A DNA stretch of 64,000 nt, taken from positions 3,162,001 through 3,226,000 of the forward strand of contig JAKCOZ010000059.1 in NCBI GenBank assembly GCA_022605955.1, in the 5' to 3' direction. Under the pieces are notes generated by a model that was not told where the DNA came from, searched no databases, and saw only the letters and a program-made list of their open reading frames with translations. A program made the position numbers and the translations under genes. Below, in pieces: positions 38,074 to 52,609 of the stretch. The stretch is from Rallus limicola (taxonomy: Eukaryota > Chordata > Aves > Gruiformes > Rallidae). Position 1 is the first letter of the stretch, and each line of letters starts with the position of its first letter.

Positions 38074-40859
38074 CCTCAAGTCTGATCATCGTGCCTCCTT
38101 CATTTACATACATAAATTAGTGTGAAATTTCAGATGAGAGGAATTCTTGGGTTGCTTCTGGAAAGGCAAGCGTTGTGCTAGAGGAAGGATGATACTTGAA
38201 TAGTGGAATGGGTTCTGAAAAGCTGAAAAGCTTCTGTAGCATCTGTGGCTTGGCAAGGGGGCAGAAGGCGGAGGTGTCGAGGTGGATCTTGTTAAGCATT
38301 CCTGCTGGGTTTCTTTCCCACTTGAGTGGTCCCGTGCAGCAGAGGTAAATTGTTGTGCTAGGAGTGCTCTCATTCAGGAGCGTTTTACTAGTGAACTGCT
38401 ATAACAAAGGAAGGCTATATTAAAGTGTGCGTTTGGGATTTTGGTTATTATAAATTACATTCTTGGAAATCTCATTTAGAACCGGGAACCAAAATGATGT
38501 TGGAAGGCTCAGAGGATTAATTCTTCCTGAACAATAGACTGTCACTGATCGCTCTGTAAAGTAATTATGCCAGATTTAATTATAATACAAGCACATTGTA
38601 TGATAGTCATAGTGTGCCCAAAAGAGGGTTTGCAAAGGTGCCTCACAAGCATATGGACTAGCTCTGGGAGCACAGTGGCAAATTACGCATGTTGTAATTG
38701 AGTACAACTTAATATCAGGCTTTCTTAATTAAGGGTTTGGGGTTGTGTGGGGTGGATTCTGGCTGGCACACTTTGCTTTTCGATATCATCAGCATAATGG
38801 AACAAACGAACTCTTCCCTCCCCATTTTATAGGTTCTGCCAGAAGCCCTTATGACTTCCAGTAACATTAATGCATTTAAATAAATTTCAGTATCGCTGTA
38901 ATGGTAAAACTAGGAATAATAAAATTGTTGCAGGGATGGAAAAATAACTGTCCCTCCTTCTGGCACTTCAGCTGCAGGAACTGCACTGTCATATGTTGCT
39001 GATCTCTCAGCATAAACAACTCATGCAAATCTGCTTCACCATCTCAGTTTCCCATCCTCAGTTTTCCATCCATCTTCATGTTATATTTGGACTAATCATG
39101 AAAATATCTTTCACTGTAAAATCAAGCACTGCTGCTGTTAATCATTCCACCCCTGTGGCAGGCTGGAGCCTGAGGCACTCACTAAACCGAGGGAGCCACC
39201 AGGACCACAGCCTTGACAGACCCAGGCCAAATTTACAGGACAATCAATATGCTTGGCCAGAACCTTCTTCTGGGAAAAACAAAAGTTGCATGATTCATAC
39301 ATAAATGAAATGAGTGGCAGTGCTTGGGGAGGTAGGTCCACAGCTGGAATGGTGTGGTGTGGTGAGCCTGAGCTGAAGTTTTGTGCTTATGTTAGAAACA
39401 GGTATCTTAGACGAAAGCTAATGGGATTGTGAGTATGGGCATCTGGAGCAATGAAGTGGGAATGGTGGCAGTGAGAGGTAGATACATTTACTTTGTATTG
39501 CAGTGCGAGATGTTTGCTAGGAAGCAATAAAAACAGTTAGGACCATGGGTCAGAACTTGAAAATTGAGTGTAGGTCAGATGAGTTTCGTGCGTTTGTACT
39601 CAGGGCAGGCTTCAATTTGGCTTTACATCTCAATGGGAAACTTTTAAAATAGAAAATATGTGAAGAGCAGGAAAAGCCAGACTAATCTAATATGTTTTCT
39701 TTTACCTTATTTCTTTCATATGCAACCACTTAGGAAATCTGGTCAAAATAGGAGCCTGGTGGTAGTATATCTATATCAAGTTACTAATGCCCTGACCTGC
39801 AGATGCTTCCATACAGCATACCTTCTAGTCATGCCAGGGATGGTGCTAGCACATGCCTTGGACTTTGCTTGCCCCATTCCTCCCAGCCCCGAAGTGTGTC
39901 TTTTGAAAACTGTTGTTCAATAGAACTAGTGAAACTTTTGAAATGAGAAGATAAAGGTGTTTTCTCAATTTCCCTCCAGCTTAGAACATTTTGTTTTCCA
40001 GATCATCTTTTTTACACCAGTATTACATTTTCAAAGAAAGAGTAGACAAAAGGTGTTAAGAAAAAAAAAATTAAAACCCTATGTGCATTTTGGTTATTTT
40101 GCTTCACAATGATATATAAATAGTTGGGTGGAACATGTTAATAGCCAGCCTTCGGTGGTAATTTACACCATCACTGAAATGTTTATGAGATCCTAAGCTG
40201 CATCTGCCATAGATGGGCAGGGTGTCGGTGTGTTTTATTGAAGGGGATTGAATGTGAAATCTTGCATGAACTGCACGGTGAGCAGTTTTCGCAGCATCAG
40301 CTAGGTGACGCTTAACGTGTCTGTGAAGAAATCTGCGATGAGGTGGTGGCTGTTACAAGGATAGGAATGACATGCTGGTGCCTGCCATTGTTTGGTGGGG
40401 CTGCTGGTCTTCTGGTCTTGTGAGTTTCATGACATGTTGATATGCAGTCAGTTTTGCAAATAAGCCCTAGTTCTCTCTGAATTTCTATGTCTCCATGCAA
40501 ACTCTGTAATGTTGCTGGTCTAATGCAGCCTGGATTTCTGATGAATGTCACTTGCATAGATTTATTCATATTAACAGCAAACTTCTGCTTGTTGAGAGGT
40601 CCAATATTCTTTCCCATAACTGAGCGCTACTGCTTCAAGACTGGGGGACTTGGTCTAAGTAGGTACAAGTATCCCAAAAGAACAAGTAACTAGCTCAAAA
40701 AACTCTGAAAACTAATTAAGAATACTGAAGATTTTTTTTCTGTAAGTTTATTTAAGTTGTAGTTCCCAACAGTGACTATGACATTTAGTACTGAAAGGTA
40801 ACTCAAACGTACCCACATTCTTATGAGGAATAGCTACTTCTTTCAGCATACATGTATAC

Positions 40860-40877
40860 CTATCTATCTATCTATCT
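40860..40877. repeat. (TATC)n microsatellite, about 4 units
   Basis: Four tandem TATC units followed by TGTGTATATC. Confidence 0.85.
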
Positions 40878-43021
40878 GTGTATATCATATTTAATGCCAG
40901 CTCTGTGTTCCCTAAAGGAGGGACAAAAATGCCATTTTTATGACAGCCATAGGTGAATATAGAGAGGCATACATCTTAGCTAATTTTGTTACAATCCTAG
41001 ATGATTAAGTCTATCCTACTAGGCATGGTGAATTCAAAGTCCTTAACCAGAGAACCTGTCTCTAATCAGAATCTGCTTATTTGAAGGACTGTCTCAAGAG
41101 CTGCGTCTTGTTACTCTTGGGATGCAGAGCCTGTGACCTGGGTACCAAATCCATCCAGCTAGCTAGGCTTTTTAATATATTTTGCTTGAGAAGCAGTCAA
41201 ATTGTTTCCCTTCCTGGAATCTAAAAGCAAGTAAGTTCTTGCTTACTTGCAAGTCTGGCACCAGACTGACAGGCCTCAGAGTAGGAGCCCTTCTGCCTCC
41301 AAGCCATGAGCAGACAGAGCTTTCATGGTCTGAGCTGCCAATTCTAGAGGGACCTCAGCTTTGGTGTTTCTTCTCCATCCTTGACTGTGTCCATTTCATA
41401 TGTCCATGTGAGAACAGGTTATTGCCTGTGACCTTGGGAGTGTTAATTAGCAGCATTTTAGTAGCATCAACTGGGCTGATATATTTGTCACCTATTTATT
41501 CATCCCTCCCTGCAGTTGCTACAGTTTGAAATCTGTCATGGAGCTAGTCATTAATCCTCCTAATGCAGGCCCTTCCAGTTCAGCAGTGGGCAAGTTTTCA
41601 CTCAAGTATCACAAGCCACTAAGTTGATGGACAGCCAGTGAATTGTAAGGCCTCTCAACCATCAGTGCTTGTCCTAAGCCTGCTCCAAAGCAGCTGTGAA
41701 TATTGTACCATGGAGATGTGAACAACAACCTATAATTATTAACACGCTGTTAATTTTGTTTCTTTTAATTAAATTGATTTGTGGGAAAAGTCTATAGCCT
41801 TCAGACATTCTGGCACCTGCAAGGCAATTCTGTGAATTACCAGAAAAAAATAAAAAAATAAATCCACGTTTGCTGGAACATTTCTAGAGGCCTGATGTGT
41901 TTTATGTGGACAGAAAAACAGTCTAAAGAAATTCTGAAAGTTCAGCAATTGCTGCAAATTCCCCTTAGCTTTATGAAGAGTTGCAGGCAGCCAAGTACCA
42001 ACGATTGATGTATTTTGCTCTGAGCCTAGTGAGAGGAGGGAGATTATTGTTAGCTCATAGCTTTCTACTCCATCTATCTATGCTACCTTTGGGTTATGCA
42101 AGGGAAGGGTTTTTAGGCAGAGTTCCCAACTAATACAATGGGGGGTGTTATCTTTTTTTCCTACTGAATGAAAGTTTCTTTTTCCAAGAAACATTAAATA
42201 ATTCTACACCTCACAGTCCGTATAGTATGTAAGCATTTATTTTTCACTTTGTAAGTATATCTTATCTAAATATATTCAGTTTCTATTGGCAAGTGACATT
42301 TACTTTCCACTTTCCTTGTTCAGCCATGTCTGCATTTTAATGCTGAAATACAGTGTTGAAGAAAAAAAGATCCTTTCTATGATAATTTTAAAATAAAGGC
42401 TTAATACTCTATCAGAAAGCTGGCTTTTCAAAGCCAGTTTTCTCTGGGCTGATTTTTGGCCAGTCTCTATTAGTAGGATAGGTTTAGGAGTTTTTTTGTG
42501 TGAGTTTTACTTCACCCCCATGTCCCCTGAAAAATATATGCAAGAACTAGAAGAGATACAGAGAAGGAAGAAGGGTAATTGGAGATATCAGATTGCTTCT
42601 GTTCGAACAGACTATAGAGACCATAATTCTTTAGCTCAGGAAACAGACAAAAGAGGAGAGTGTGACTAGGTGTTTATGAAACAGAGATGAAAAGACAAAA
42701 TGGGAACAATTATTCTCTCTTTTTTTTCCTCATAGCAGAAACCTAGACGATAGGTAATAAAATGAACAGGTAGCCAGCTTACAACTAATAAAAGAAAGTA
42801 CATTTTCAGAGACTGTATGCTTATACTTTGGAATTCATTGTCACAGAATATGTGGAAGAGAAGAGTTTAAATGGACTCAGAAGACCTTAGGAAAATGGAT
42901 GCCTGATGGGTCCACTGAGGAAATAGTCTTTATATTGCATTAAGGAGCTATTTCTCACACTTAGAATTTCATGAGAGGGAATACTGATTTTTTCTTTAAA
43001 TGTATAAATGGCTGGATAACA

Positions 43022-43035
43022 ATCACCATAGCAAC
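43022..43035. promoter_or_regulatory. X-box-like (RFX-type) site
   Basis: ATCACCATAGCAAC has an intact AGCAAC half-site and a first half-site one base from the GTNRCC consensus, with a 2-nt spacer. The match is visible; function is inferred and unproven. Confidence 0.3.
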
Positions 43036-44089
43036 GAAAAGAATATCAGGTTAAAGCAGTAAGGAAGGGATTTAATGAACATAACGTGTGTGGGGGCTTT
43101 TTCCCTCCTCAGATATGTTTGTGGTGATTCTGTGCCATATTTCTGCATCCCTGTTTCTCTGAGAGCATTGACCATTTCAGCCCCCATGCTGCATACAAAT
43201 GCTCTCTCTGCTCTTTATTGTTGAAAGATTAACGCGGCCGAGAGACATTTACACTGTAGGGATAAAGCCTGTAACGTTTTAAATTAGGGAGAGGTCTGAC
43301 CGGCATGCCATTCCCAGAGCACTCCTGCCTTTCCCCCTGCGGAGGCTCTTCCCACAAGGTCAGGGTTTGGAGATGGGACAGGGAAGTTGAAGCTGTGAGG
43401 CAGTCACTGCTTGTTTGCGACTTTGTCTCCTCCCACTGAGAAGTTTGGACCATGCATAAATCATGTCTTGTTTTCTAATTTGATCTGGTTTGACCTGTCA
43501 AAAAGCTTTTCTCAACACTTTGGGAAACATCATCAATCAAAGCATCAGGTGCAATATTAAATAATCTTTGGAGTAATTACATAAACTTACCAAATTATGA
43601 AATCCTTCCAAACATGATGTAGGATGCTTCTTGGAGATCAGTGCTTATTTTTAAAGCTGTAGTAAGGAATCCAAAAGGCGAGTCAGATAGTACAAGCTGT
43701 CTTTCTCACCTCCTTTCATTTCTTACCTTTGATGACTTTGCTGAAATTACCACATCCTTTCTAACGATGGAATTTGTGCTTGTACATCTTAGTTTGTGGA
43801 GCTTGGGGAAAGTATTTATTACTGTGATCTTTCTTATATACCGTATGTGTATTGTCTGTCACTGTGCTAAATTGCTCAGAAATTTTGGACTTTCGTTATT
43901 ATTTTTTAAAAAGCTAAGAAACTCACAGTGTTGATTTGAAGGGGGAAAAAACAGAGGACAAATCTTCGTAAGCAGAAGGTTTTTAAACAGTAAGAAAAAT
44001 ATTATCCATGCTTACCATGGTTTCTTTATGAAGAAGAATCAAAGATTAGCTAAATGTTTTGTTATATTCCATGTGAACACTTAGCAATT

Positions 44090-44275
44090 GGTATAGTTTG
44101 CATAAATGATAATATCTGTGAATGTAATGTTTGCATATTCCCTGCTAATTGGTTTTGTGAGCAAGCTGATTTTATTTGCTTTACAAAACCTGTTGTATCT
44201 ATGTAACAAAGCCAAAGGGATAAATATATTTCTGAAAGCTGTTGCAATATAGCTTTTGTTAATTAAAGCCATTAA
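44090..44275. other. AT-rich block with clustered homeodomain- and POU-like words
   Basis: Within about 190 bp there are TTTGCATAT, CTAATTGG, GTTAATTAAAG and several TAAT/ATTA cores. This is the texture of conserved intronic enhancers, but I cannot test conservation and AT-rich DNA yields such words by chance. Confidence 0.2.
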
Positions 44276-47200
44276 ATGTATATCATTGCACAGAAGAAAA
44301 TTCAGATTTTCCAATTCTTTTGTTTCTAGGAGAGGTAATTATCTATTGCCAAACACCAAGTTGTTTTTTTCTATACAGTTTTATTTGCTTTTGAGGAGAA
44401 AAAGGTCTACAAATTGAGAAGTCATTCTGTGTTACATTCTATGAGGAGCAAGGGAAGAGGTGAAGCCATGTAAAGAGCAAAATAAAGGAAAGTTCACTAA
44501 AAAATGACATTTTAAGTTTTTTAATTTATTATAGGAATTTAAAGTGTTCCACAGATAGGAGTCTTGATTCCTGTTCTGATGACCAGAGCTGGCCAAAATT
44601 CATTTAAACTCATTGCCAGGGAAACTTTGGCATTTCTGGTTGTTGCCTATGTCACCAGAGAATGTTATCTTCTCTTGACAGCATTTCTGATAAAAAACTG
44701 CTTTTTAAATTGCTCATCTTAAAGTGCCACTATTTCATCTAAGACTTTGACTTCTTTGTGTTGACATTTTAAATTTATTTTCCAAATTACGTTTATAAAT
44801 CCACACCTTTTGAATTGAAATGTGAATAGGAAATTTCTTCCTCTACAACACCTGTTATATCAAAGCTGCCACCAAAATGTCACGAAGTAGTTTGATAATA
44901 GCAATGGTAGGAAAATGAAATAAACCCTCAAATTTATGCAATTGTTATGGAAGATATAAAAAGGCACTGATTCTCAAAGCTTTGCAGTTAGAAATGCTAG
45001 TAAGGATTTTATTTTTAAAATATTTTTCAACAAAAAGTATTCTTGAAGTGTGGAGCTTTTCAGAAGTATCTGGAGTTCGAGAAAAGAGCATTTGTCAATG
45101 CAGAATCCAGAGCTAGCTTGACAGGTGATACCAAAGAGCAGGCTGAACATTGCTTGCTTTCAGTACCATCAGCCGTAATCAGAATCCTTGGAGTGGAGAA
45201 ATGCTCTTGTGGAGAACAACTGGAAAAGATACCGGATCCTGACAGTTGTCCAGACAGCACAATCCTCTCTTGCTCTCCCTCCTCAGTAAAATTATCAGAA
45301 CATTGCTATAGGAAGGTATTTTGTGACCACGCTGCACAGAGCAATAAGAACCTATGTAAAATCAACATGAATTTGTATTTTTGTTTAGATCCAACTTTTC
45401 AATGATATTTTTGTTTATAAACAGTCTGCTGAGTTGACTATTGTGGAGATAACAAGAGTAGTTCTACTCTCAAAAGCAAGTAATTTCCCATCAAAAAGCA
45501 TTAGGAAGCTATGAAAAGAAGCTGGTCTCTGTGTGAAAGGGGTTGGTTTCCATTTTACCCACACACAGTGAGCAATGGCAGGGAGAAATGGTTCAGTTTT
45601 GTCCACAATCATGAACCACCTGACTTTCAGAATTTAACAGCAGCGTTCAGAGTATCGTCAGTCCAGCACCCACCATCTCTCAGTAACTGCAGAAGAAAGA
45701 TGAAGGGCTCGTTTGTCTTCCAAATAGCTAAGGCAGTGGAGGACCTCATGCCGTTAGGTTTTTGAGTCCATCACTTGTGATATCTGCTGTGGACTTTTAT
45801 ATTTGGAGTGGTCTAACTTTTATGATTACTTACAAGTTTTAATTTAATTCTTAGAGACCTGCTTGTTCGTATCAGCTGTTAATTTGCAGTGCCCCTGGGA
45901 AGTGCCTGATTCAGCAGTATCCTAGGTACTCACAATTAGTTTATTCAACCCTTAGAAGAATTATGGTGCTACACATACATCTTTTGCTATAGCAACACTG
46001 CCATCTGATTCCACGAACCATCACTACAATATAGCATGTTGCTTATAACTTAAAGCCTTGAAAAGTGGCAAAACTGCAGATGGACAGGGGTGGAGGTTAC
46101 CTGCCTGGTCTACGAGAGAAAAGGCTGTGAGATCCTGGAAGAAAATAGCTCTGATTTATTTTCAAGATTGTTTTTGCATTTTGGTTTTATGTTAGGGAAA
46201 TTAAATATGAAAATTTGGGGACAGAGTAATACTTGCCTGCATTTTATAGAGAAGCCATCAGAGGATAATATTCTTGCTCATATTGTTTTCATCACTCTTG
46301 ATTGCTTCATTTTATACTACGTCTTTTCCAGTGGTTGCATTGCTGCATTGTCCCCAACTAATAACATTAGCATGTTGCAGTCACTGCTCCTGCGAAGACT
46401 AGTATTAATTGAAGCAATTTATTCTACCAGAGCTGAAGATGGCCTATTTATACTTCTATATAATGAATATTAACGGGTTACATTTATCTTGTCATGTCCT
46501 GTCAGTTCCTTTTTCTGCTTCGTGCAGATTTGCTTTTCCGTACAAGCTTTGCTCAGACTCGGCACAGTAGAACATAGGTGTTTGTTTTACCTAAGAGATC
46601 AGAGATGCTCAACAGCTATCACAATATGGAAAGAGAAGTAATTCTGAATTGGTATCATTGCTCCTGCACTGACTTGCTGACACAGTAATGTCTCATTCCC
46701 CCAATTAATGGAGCAATACCTTATTTCAGCAAAATGGTAATACTCATAATTTTTGCCTTCAACTTAATATTTAACATGATGCCTATGCAATAGAAAATAC
46801 AAAGTCTGTGGTGCCGATTCATTCCCAAGGGACATGGGAAGGCTTATACTATGCAAGTAGAAGCTGTAGGGTTATAGAAAACTGCTGTTTCAATTCTGCA
46901 TGAAACTCCTCAGTCACATTACTGCAGAAAGCTGCTATATGCACAAATGCGTGTACAAGAATATTGTAGTTACCTTATATTACTAATAAGTCATAATGTG
47001 TCTAATCTTCATTTATGTCGTTGAGCTCTACTGTACATAAAATAGTTGGCTCTTAATAATGTGGCCATTATACTTGATTTTACTGAGCTTGGGCTAATGA
47101 AAAACATGAAGGAAACCACTTTCTCTCACATCAAAATATTCGCTATTCTCTGCAATGAAGAACCGTAAAAATAGCGGAGCAAGATACTGCTGAGTTATGC

Positions 47201-47559
47201 TTGGTAAGGTCAAAATTGCTGATTGCAGTGAACAGCAGAACTTGTAGAGTGAGAGCTGAATAAATACTTTTATTAAGGCTTCCAGAGAATGAGAAATATT
47301 AATGCTGAAACACTTCTACCAAAGCCTCTGTTTGTAGTGTTCTGTCCTCCTAAATGACCCCCACAATTCTGGGTTAGGTGATGTAGTTTTTCCCCTCAAG
47401 GTTTTCCTTATCTATTATGGAGAAATGATTGTAAATGACATGGGGAGAGAGAAAGACTCTATATCCTAGACTCTAATTACTCTTTGGTTGATAGTGATTT
47501 AATCCTGTAATTGATATTACTTGGTAAAAACATGTTTCTGATACTAACTTGCATTTTGT

Positions 47560-47641
47560 TTTACTGTAACTTTTATCCCTTTCCAAAACTAATTTGCTTA
47601 TTATTTTTACTGTAACTTTTATAGCTTTCCATTAGTTTTGG
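47560..47641. repeat. Combined 17-bp direct repeat and 11-bp inverted repeat
   Basis: TTTACTGTAACTTTTAT occurs at 47560-47576 and again, identical, at 47606-47622. Interleaved with these, CCAAAACTAAT (47583-47593) and its exact reverse complement ATTAGTTTTGG (47631-47641) could form a hairpin with a 37-nt loop. Confidence 0.8.
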
Positions 47642-50538
47642 GCCCTCTGAATTATTTAGAAATTTTCCTTCTGATTTGTCTAATTGTTCTGCTTATTATT
47701 ATGCAGCTCCTTGCTGAAGTCCATCTTGTGCGCACAACTGGAGATTCACGTTTTCTTAAAGCTTAAATAAGAATTTCACGGGACTGTCCATGTGATAGTG
47801 ACTCAGTTAATGCTACTCTTCTCTCTTAATTAAGAGCCAGTTCCCTTACATGGTTTGAAGGGCATTATGCTACCTCAAGGGCAGCTTCATGTGGCGTCTT
47901 AATCCTAAACATTTGCCATTTATCTTGCTGTGTTTCTCAGAAGAGCAGTGGTGTATATCTGTTTCCTTAGATATGTCGGTTCAGGTCAATTGCTCTTTCC
48001 TACTCAAATCCCTCCTTCGGTGTTCTTGAACTTTATTTTCTATTCTAGGTCTATGCTCAATTAACTTGATATAAGTGTAACTCTCAGGATTCAATGGCAT
48101 TACGTATGTTTGCTGAGTTAAAGTACAATTTTAAGTGATTGCAGGCTGGAACCTTAAATTGCTCCTGTGCGCTTTCTACGTAGTCTCTCCCTGACAGAGT
48201 TCTAGGAACGGCTTCATTTCAGCTGTGGGGAATGGATTTTTCTATTGGAGATTAAAATATTTGAAGTTTTCAAGTGTTCAGGAATTGTGCCATGTATTGT
48301 AAAGACTAAACCAATGCCTTTGACCTTTGTGAATGATAGTATAGCCCCCTACTAGCCTTAAAAATGGTGATTAATCCGTTCACTCGAGATGTGGCAAACT
48401 GATGAGATTACAGGCTAAACCTTGCACTCTGGGACTTGAATCGAGTTATTCCCCATTTGAGAGAAGTATTCTAATCACCTTTGGTGGGGAGCCAGCATTA
48501 TCTGAAGCACTGGTTTGGTTCTGGTATCTCTGGTGAATTTGGGAACCACAGGGCTGTCAAGCTGTTCTTTGATTTCCTTCACATATGCATCATATCTTGG
48601 AGATGACAAACCTTTCTGGTGAAAATTTTTTTTTGTTTAGAAATATGCAGACAAGTTCTGCCCTTTTATCTGTCTCTCGTTTCACAGACTGCACTGAGAA
48701 CGAACAAATGTTTCTAGGAAATGGGTTGTATTTCATGTGAAAGGATCTCTGTAGGTTATTACAAGTCAGCAGCAGTAGTTCTGTTACATCTAGTTCTGCT
48801 TCTATTTTTTCCACTTCTTAGTGATCATTATATTAGATATTCACAGTTGCATCTTTTACTCTTCTTGGGCAAACTGGCTCCTCCACACCAGGAGTCGCTG
48901 TCCTGTTCTCCCTTGTTTTTCTTTCAGCATACCTAGATCTTGTTCAGACAGATGCTAAATATAGTATTAAGACTGTATCTTCTGAGCTGTGTTGTGACTC
49001 CTCGCTGGACAGCCTGTGCCATGAGACCTGTGGAGTCCAAAACCACATTTATACTTTTGCAGCAGTACTGCATTACAAGCTCATCACCCGTTTCCAGCTC
49101 ACTTTTACCCTGCACAACTTTTTTACATTATTTTCTTTGGTTTTTTCTTCAATTTAGGTATCTCTGTTTCTCATTTTTCTTTTTCATAAGTTTTTGCTTC
49201 TAGTTATGCAAGGTGCATATTATTATTTCCTGTCTGGGTTCTTACCATACCAATCTCATTCATTTCTCTCACTGTTCTGGCAGATATATCTTTCTATCTT
49301 AGATATTTTAATTTTAGCATTTTGCTATTTCCTGTTTTGAATCATTTAAAAAGCATTAAGTAAATAAGATTTTAATATTTACTTGCTTTAAGGTATTTCA
49401 AAACTTGTCTCCTCCTCTTGATACCTCATTCTTCATTGTTGCTTAGAAGCTAGTCTATGAATCATGTGATATTGTCCTGATTTAGGAAGTGAATTCAGAT
49501 TGACCTAGGTGAGGTTTCACAAGACCCTGTATGAAACAAAACTGAAATTCAGGTACAAGCATATTGTCATCTCTGTTTTAGTTATTTATTAATTCTGCAC
49601 TACTATTGAAAAAGCAGGCAAGTTTGTCTGGAATGGCTTGCTCATTGCGAGATCTTGTTGCCTAATGTCTATCTTCCTGTGATTCTTCAGAGGGATTTTA
49701 TTATCATTTATATAGCACCATAAATTTGCAAAACACTAAAATTCGAATAGGCTGCATTCTTCTCCCTGAAGATCTCAAGTTCTTAAAGGCCCATTAAAGC
49801 GGCAACAGTCACATAAATGTGCTTCACATTTCACATGTCAGCCCTTTCCTACTTCTCCATTTTTTCTTACTTTTATATTGGCTAGTTATTTCCTTTAAAT
49901 GGTTTCATGATGAAATTTTCACCCAAAAGACTGAGTGTTTCTCTAACACTTAAGACTTGGTTTGCATTCCTCTGCTTCATAATTTGAATAAGTTTGGCAT
50001 TCTCAGCAGCTATGGGCACATAGGTATTCCAAACCTACCACGTATGGTCAGAAACAAGCTGCATCTTTAACACAAAAAACCTGCAGACTATCAGAAGAGA
50101 ACACAAGCACACATCTGGATGTAGATGACTTGAAGGTATTTCACTGCAAAAAAGGGCAAGTGATGCTGGACCACAGAGTATAGCTTAAATCCATTCAGCT
50201 GGATTTCTTAATTATTCCTAATTATCGTTATTAACTTACACTTCAGAGTAGAAATATTAGAATGTTCCTAATAATTATGCAGCTGTTACAGAAATAAATT
50301 TTATCAGTTGCATTTCCTTGTAAGTATGAGAATTGATGTCTCTAATCCTGTTTTATGAAACTATGAATTATACAAATACACGTCCAAAATGTTTTGAGGG
50401 TTTTTTTAGATTTTTCTTAATTATGATCTCATTATTTAAAATGAAAATATTTTGGTGCCTTTAAGGCAACTCCAGTCATAAAATGGGAACTGATGTTGCA
50501 GGGAATCCCGTCAGTTCCTTAAGAACGACACATAATCT

Positions 50539-50740
50539 AATCATAGAATCACAAAATGCTCTGGGTTGGAAGGGACCCCAAGGACCACAGAGTTCCAGCT
50601 GCCTGCCACAGGCAGGGCCACCAACCTCCAGGCCTGGAGCTACACAAGGTTGCCCAGCGCCCCATCCAACCTGGCCTTGAACACCCCCAGGGATGGGGCA
50701 TCCACCACTTCTCTGGGCAGCCTGTTCCAATACCTTGCTG
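50539..50740 (-). mobile_element. CR1 3'-end fragment, antisense to GRID1
   Basis: Read on the + strand it begins ATCATAGAATCAC, followed by GGTTGGAAGGGACCCC, 'CATCCAACCTGGCCTTGAACA', GGGATGGGGCATCCACCACT and GGGCAGCCTGTTCCAATACC. This is the standard reversed CR1 3' end. It is about 200 bp long and well preserved; the boundary near 50740 is approximate. Confidence 0.93.
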
Positions 50741-52590
50741 GGTATGACAGCAAAATATAATTCCTGGATTACTTGATATACTGCAGTCAAAAAAGAATCC
50801 TGGTTATTTGCTTTACTCATTATTTAAACGGAATTACTTTGATTCCTTAGAACTACAATACAGGAATGTGTACTTTGCTCTACTTATTTAATGGGCCACT
50901 GCCTTATTTCAACTTTATCTCCCATAAACATTTATTTTCTTGTTTATTATTTGTTTGTTCAGGGGATTTTGGATTATCAAGTTTCCTTAAAATCTGCTTT
51001 TACAGTGTAAAAAGTTTCAGTAAGTGTTTAGTCATATCACAAGACTGGCAAAAGGGGTCAGAGACCCCAACATGCCAAATATACATACATGTTACCAGGA
51101 CAACATATTTGGTATGCTCTATGTCGACTTCAAGTTTAAAAAACAAGTTTTCATTGAAGTGAAATCCTTTTCAGTTTACCTTCAAGGTAAAAACTGTTAC
51201 CAAATCGTGAATGGCACAGATTAATATGTTTAGCTCCACGCACGGAGCTTTCATGTTCACAGAAAGCATGCTCTGGGTTGATACAGGTGTCCCTGGCTCA
51301 CAGTGTGAGAACTGCCTCCCTTACAATCTCTCTCTTTCATTTCTTGTATTTTCTTGAAGTTCTTCATGTTTCAAGGCAGGGTTCCTGAATTGAGTTTGTA
51401 GATAGTGTCACCGTAGCTGCAAAGGAGTTACCAAAGTTTTCGGGTTCTGGTGAGACAGAAGATGCAGCCTCTTGATTGCTTACAGACCTTCAAAATATTA
51501 CTGTACGTCTGCAGAAAATGATCTTTTTTTATTTCTTATGGAAATCCCATTTTGCCTGAAAAGTAGATCATGTTTCAGATGATGACTTTAAATGGTGTTA
51601 GAAAGCAGTGACATGCATTATTTAGACAGGAACTATTGGATAATAAACTAGAATAATGTAGGTGATCTCACTGTTGTGATATAAGCATTAAACATCCTGG
51701 CTTTATGCTAACATCAGTTTTCAACTACGTTTGCGTGTGGTTTGGGATTATTTTATCACCATTTTTTGGGCCTGAGACAGATGGTCACCATAGTCCAGTG
51801 GTGTGAGCATTCACAGTAGACTTAGAAAAACTAAAGTGAAGTTTCTGATTCAAGGAATAAGTCGATATTGTGTAGTAGAGTGGCACAAACACACAGCCCT
51901 TGCCGACAAACAGATGTGTAACAAATAACAGAGTTTGTCATCAGCTTCATCTCCTAAAGGAAGTGGCATGCAAACTCTCAATCTAATTGATCAGGTTCAC
52001 AGGAGGTAGTAAATCTTGCAAATCACTGTTTAATGCATGCAGTCTTGATTTATTTGAGCAGAAGGATTCTCTGCCTCATTGTGCTGATGAGGGTCTTCAC
52101 ACTTCTGTGGAGTTGTTTCTGATATTCTCTGGTGTGAGTTTACCACGACATCTCAATAGGATTTTCCCTCGGGAACTAATCCCTCAAGTAAGTGTTGGGC
52201 AGTCAGCAGCTGCGTCATTAATGAAGTTGTGAAACTCCTTTGTAGAATTTGGCTTCTAATTCATCAATGGAAACTCAGGAACCCCAAAGTTATATTGGTA
52301 TCAGGTTTCTTTGGAGGTTTTGACAGATATCAGTACCTTTCTGGACAAAATCCTGAAGAGTAGGTTCATGGCATCCTTTATCATTTTACATTCCCAAGTT
52401 GTCTAGCCATGTAGTTGTTTGGCTAGTGTGTTGAGTATGTGTGTTTGGGGCCATACATTGCTTGGAGAGAATGATACTTGGAAACAATGATAAAACTGCG
52501 ACTTTCTCTCTCCAAGCTTTTCCTCTCAGTTCTGGTTGAAAAATGAAGTAAATCTTGATAAAGGTCAGAAGCATGTCTTGAGTCAGAATT

Positions 52591-52609
52591 AAAAAAAAAA
52601 CAAACAACC
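52591..52609. repeat. A-rich tract with A/C tail
   Basis: Ten A followed by CAAACAACC. Confidence 0.6.

Noticed and set aside
45043..45405. 120-codon + strand frame in the large intron
   Set aside because: Starts at TTG, shows no domain or splice context, and is within the range expected from random open frames in 64 kb.
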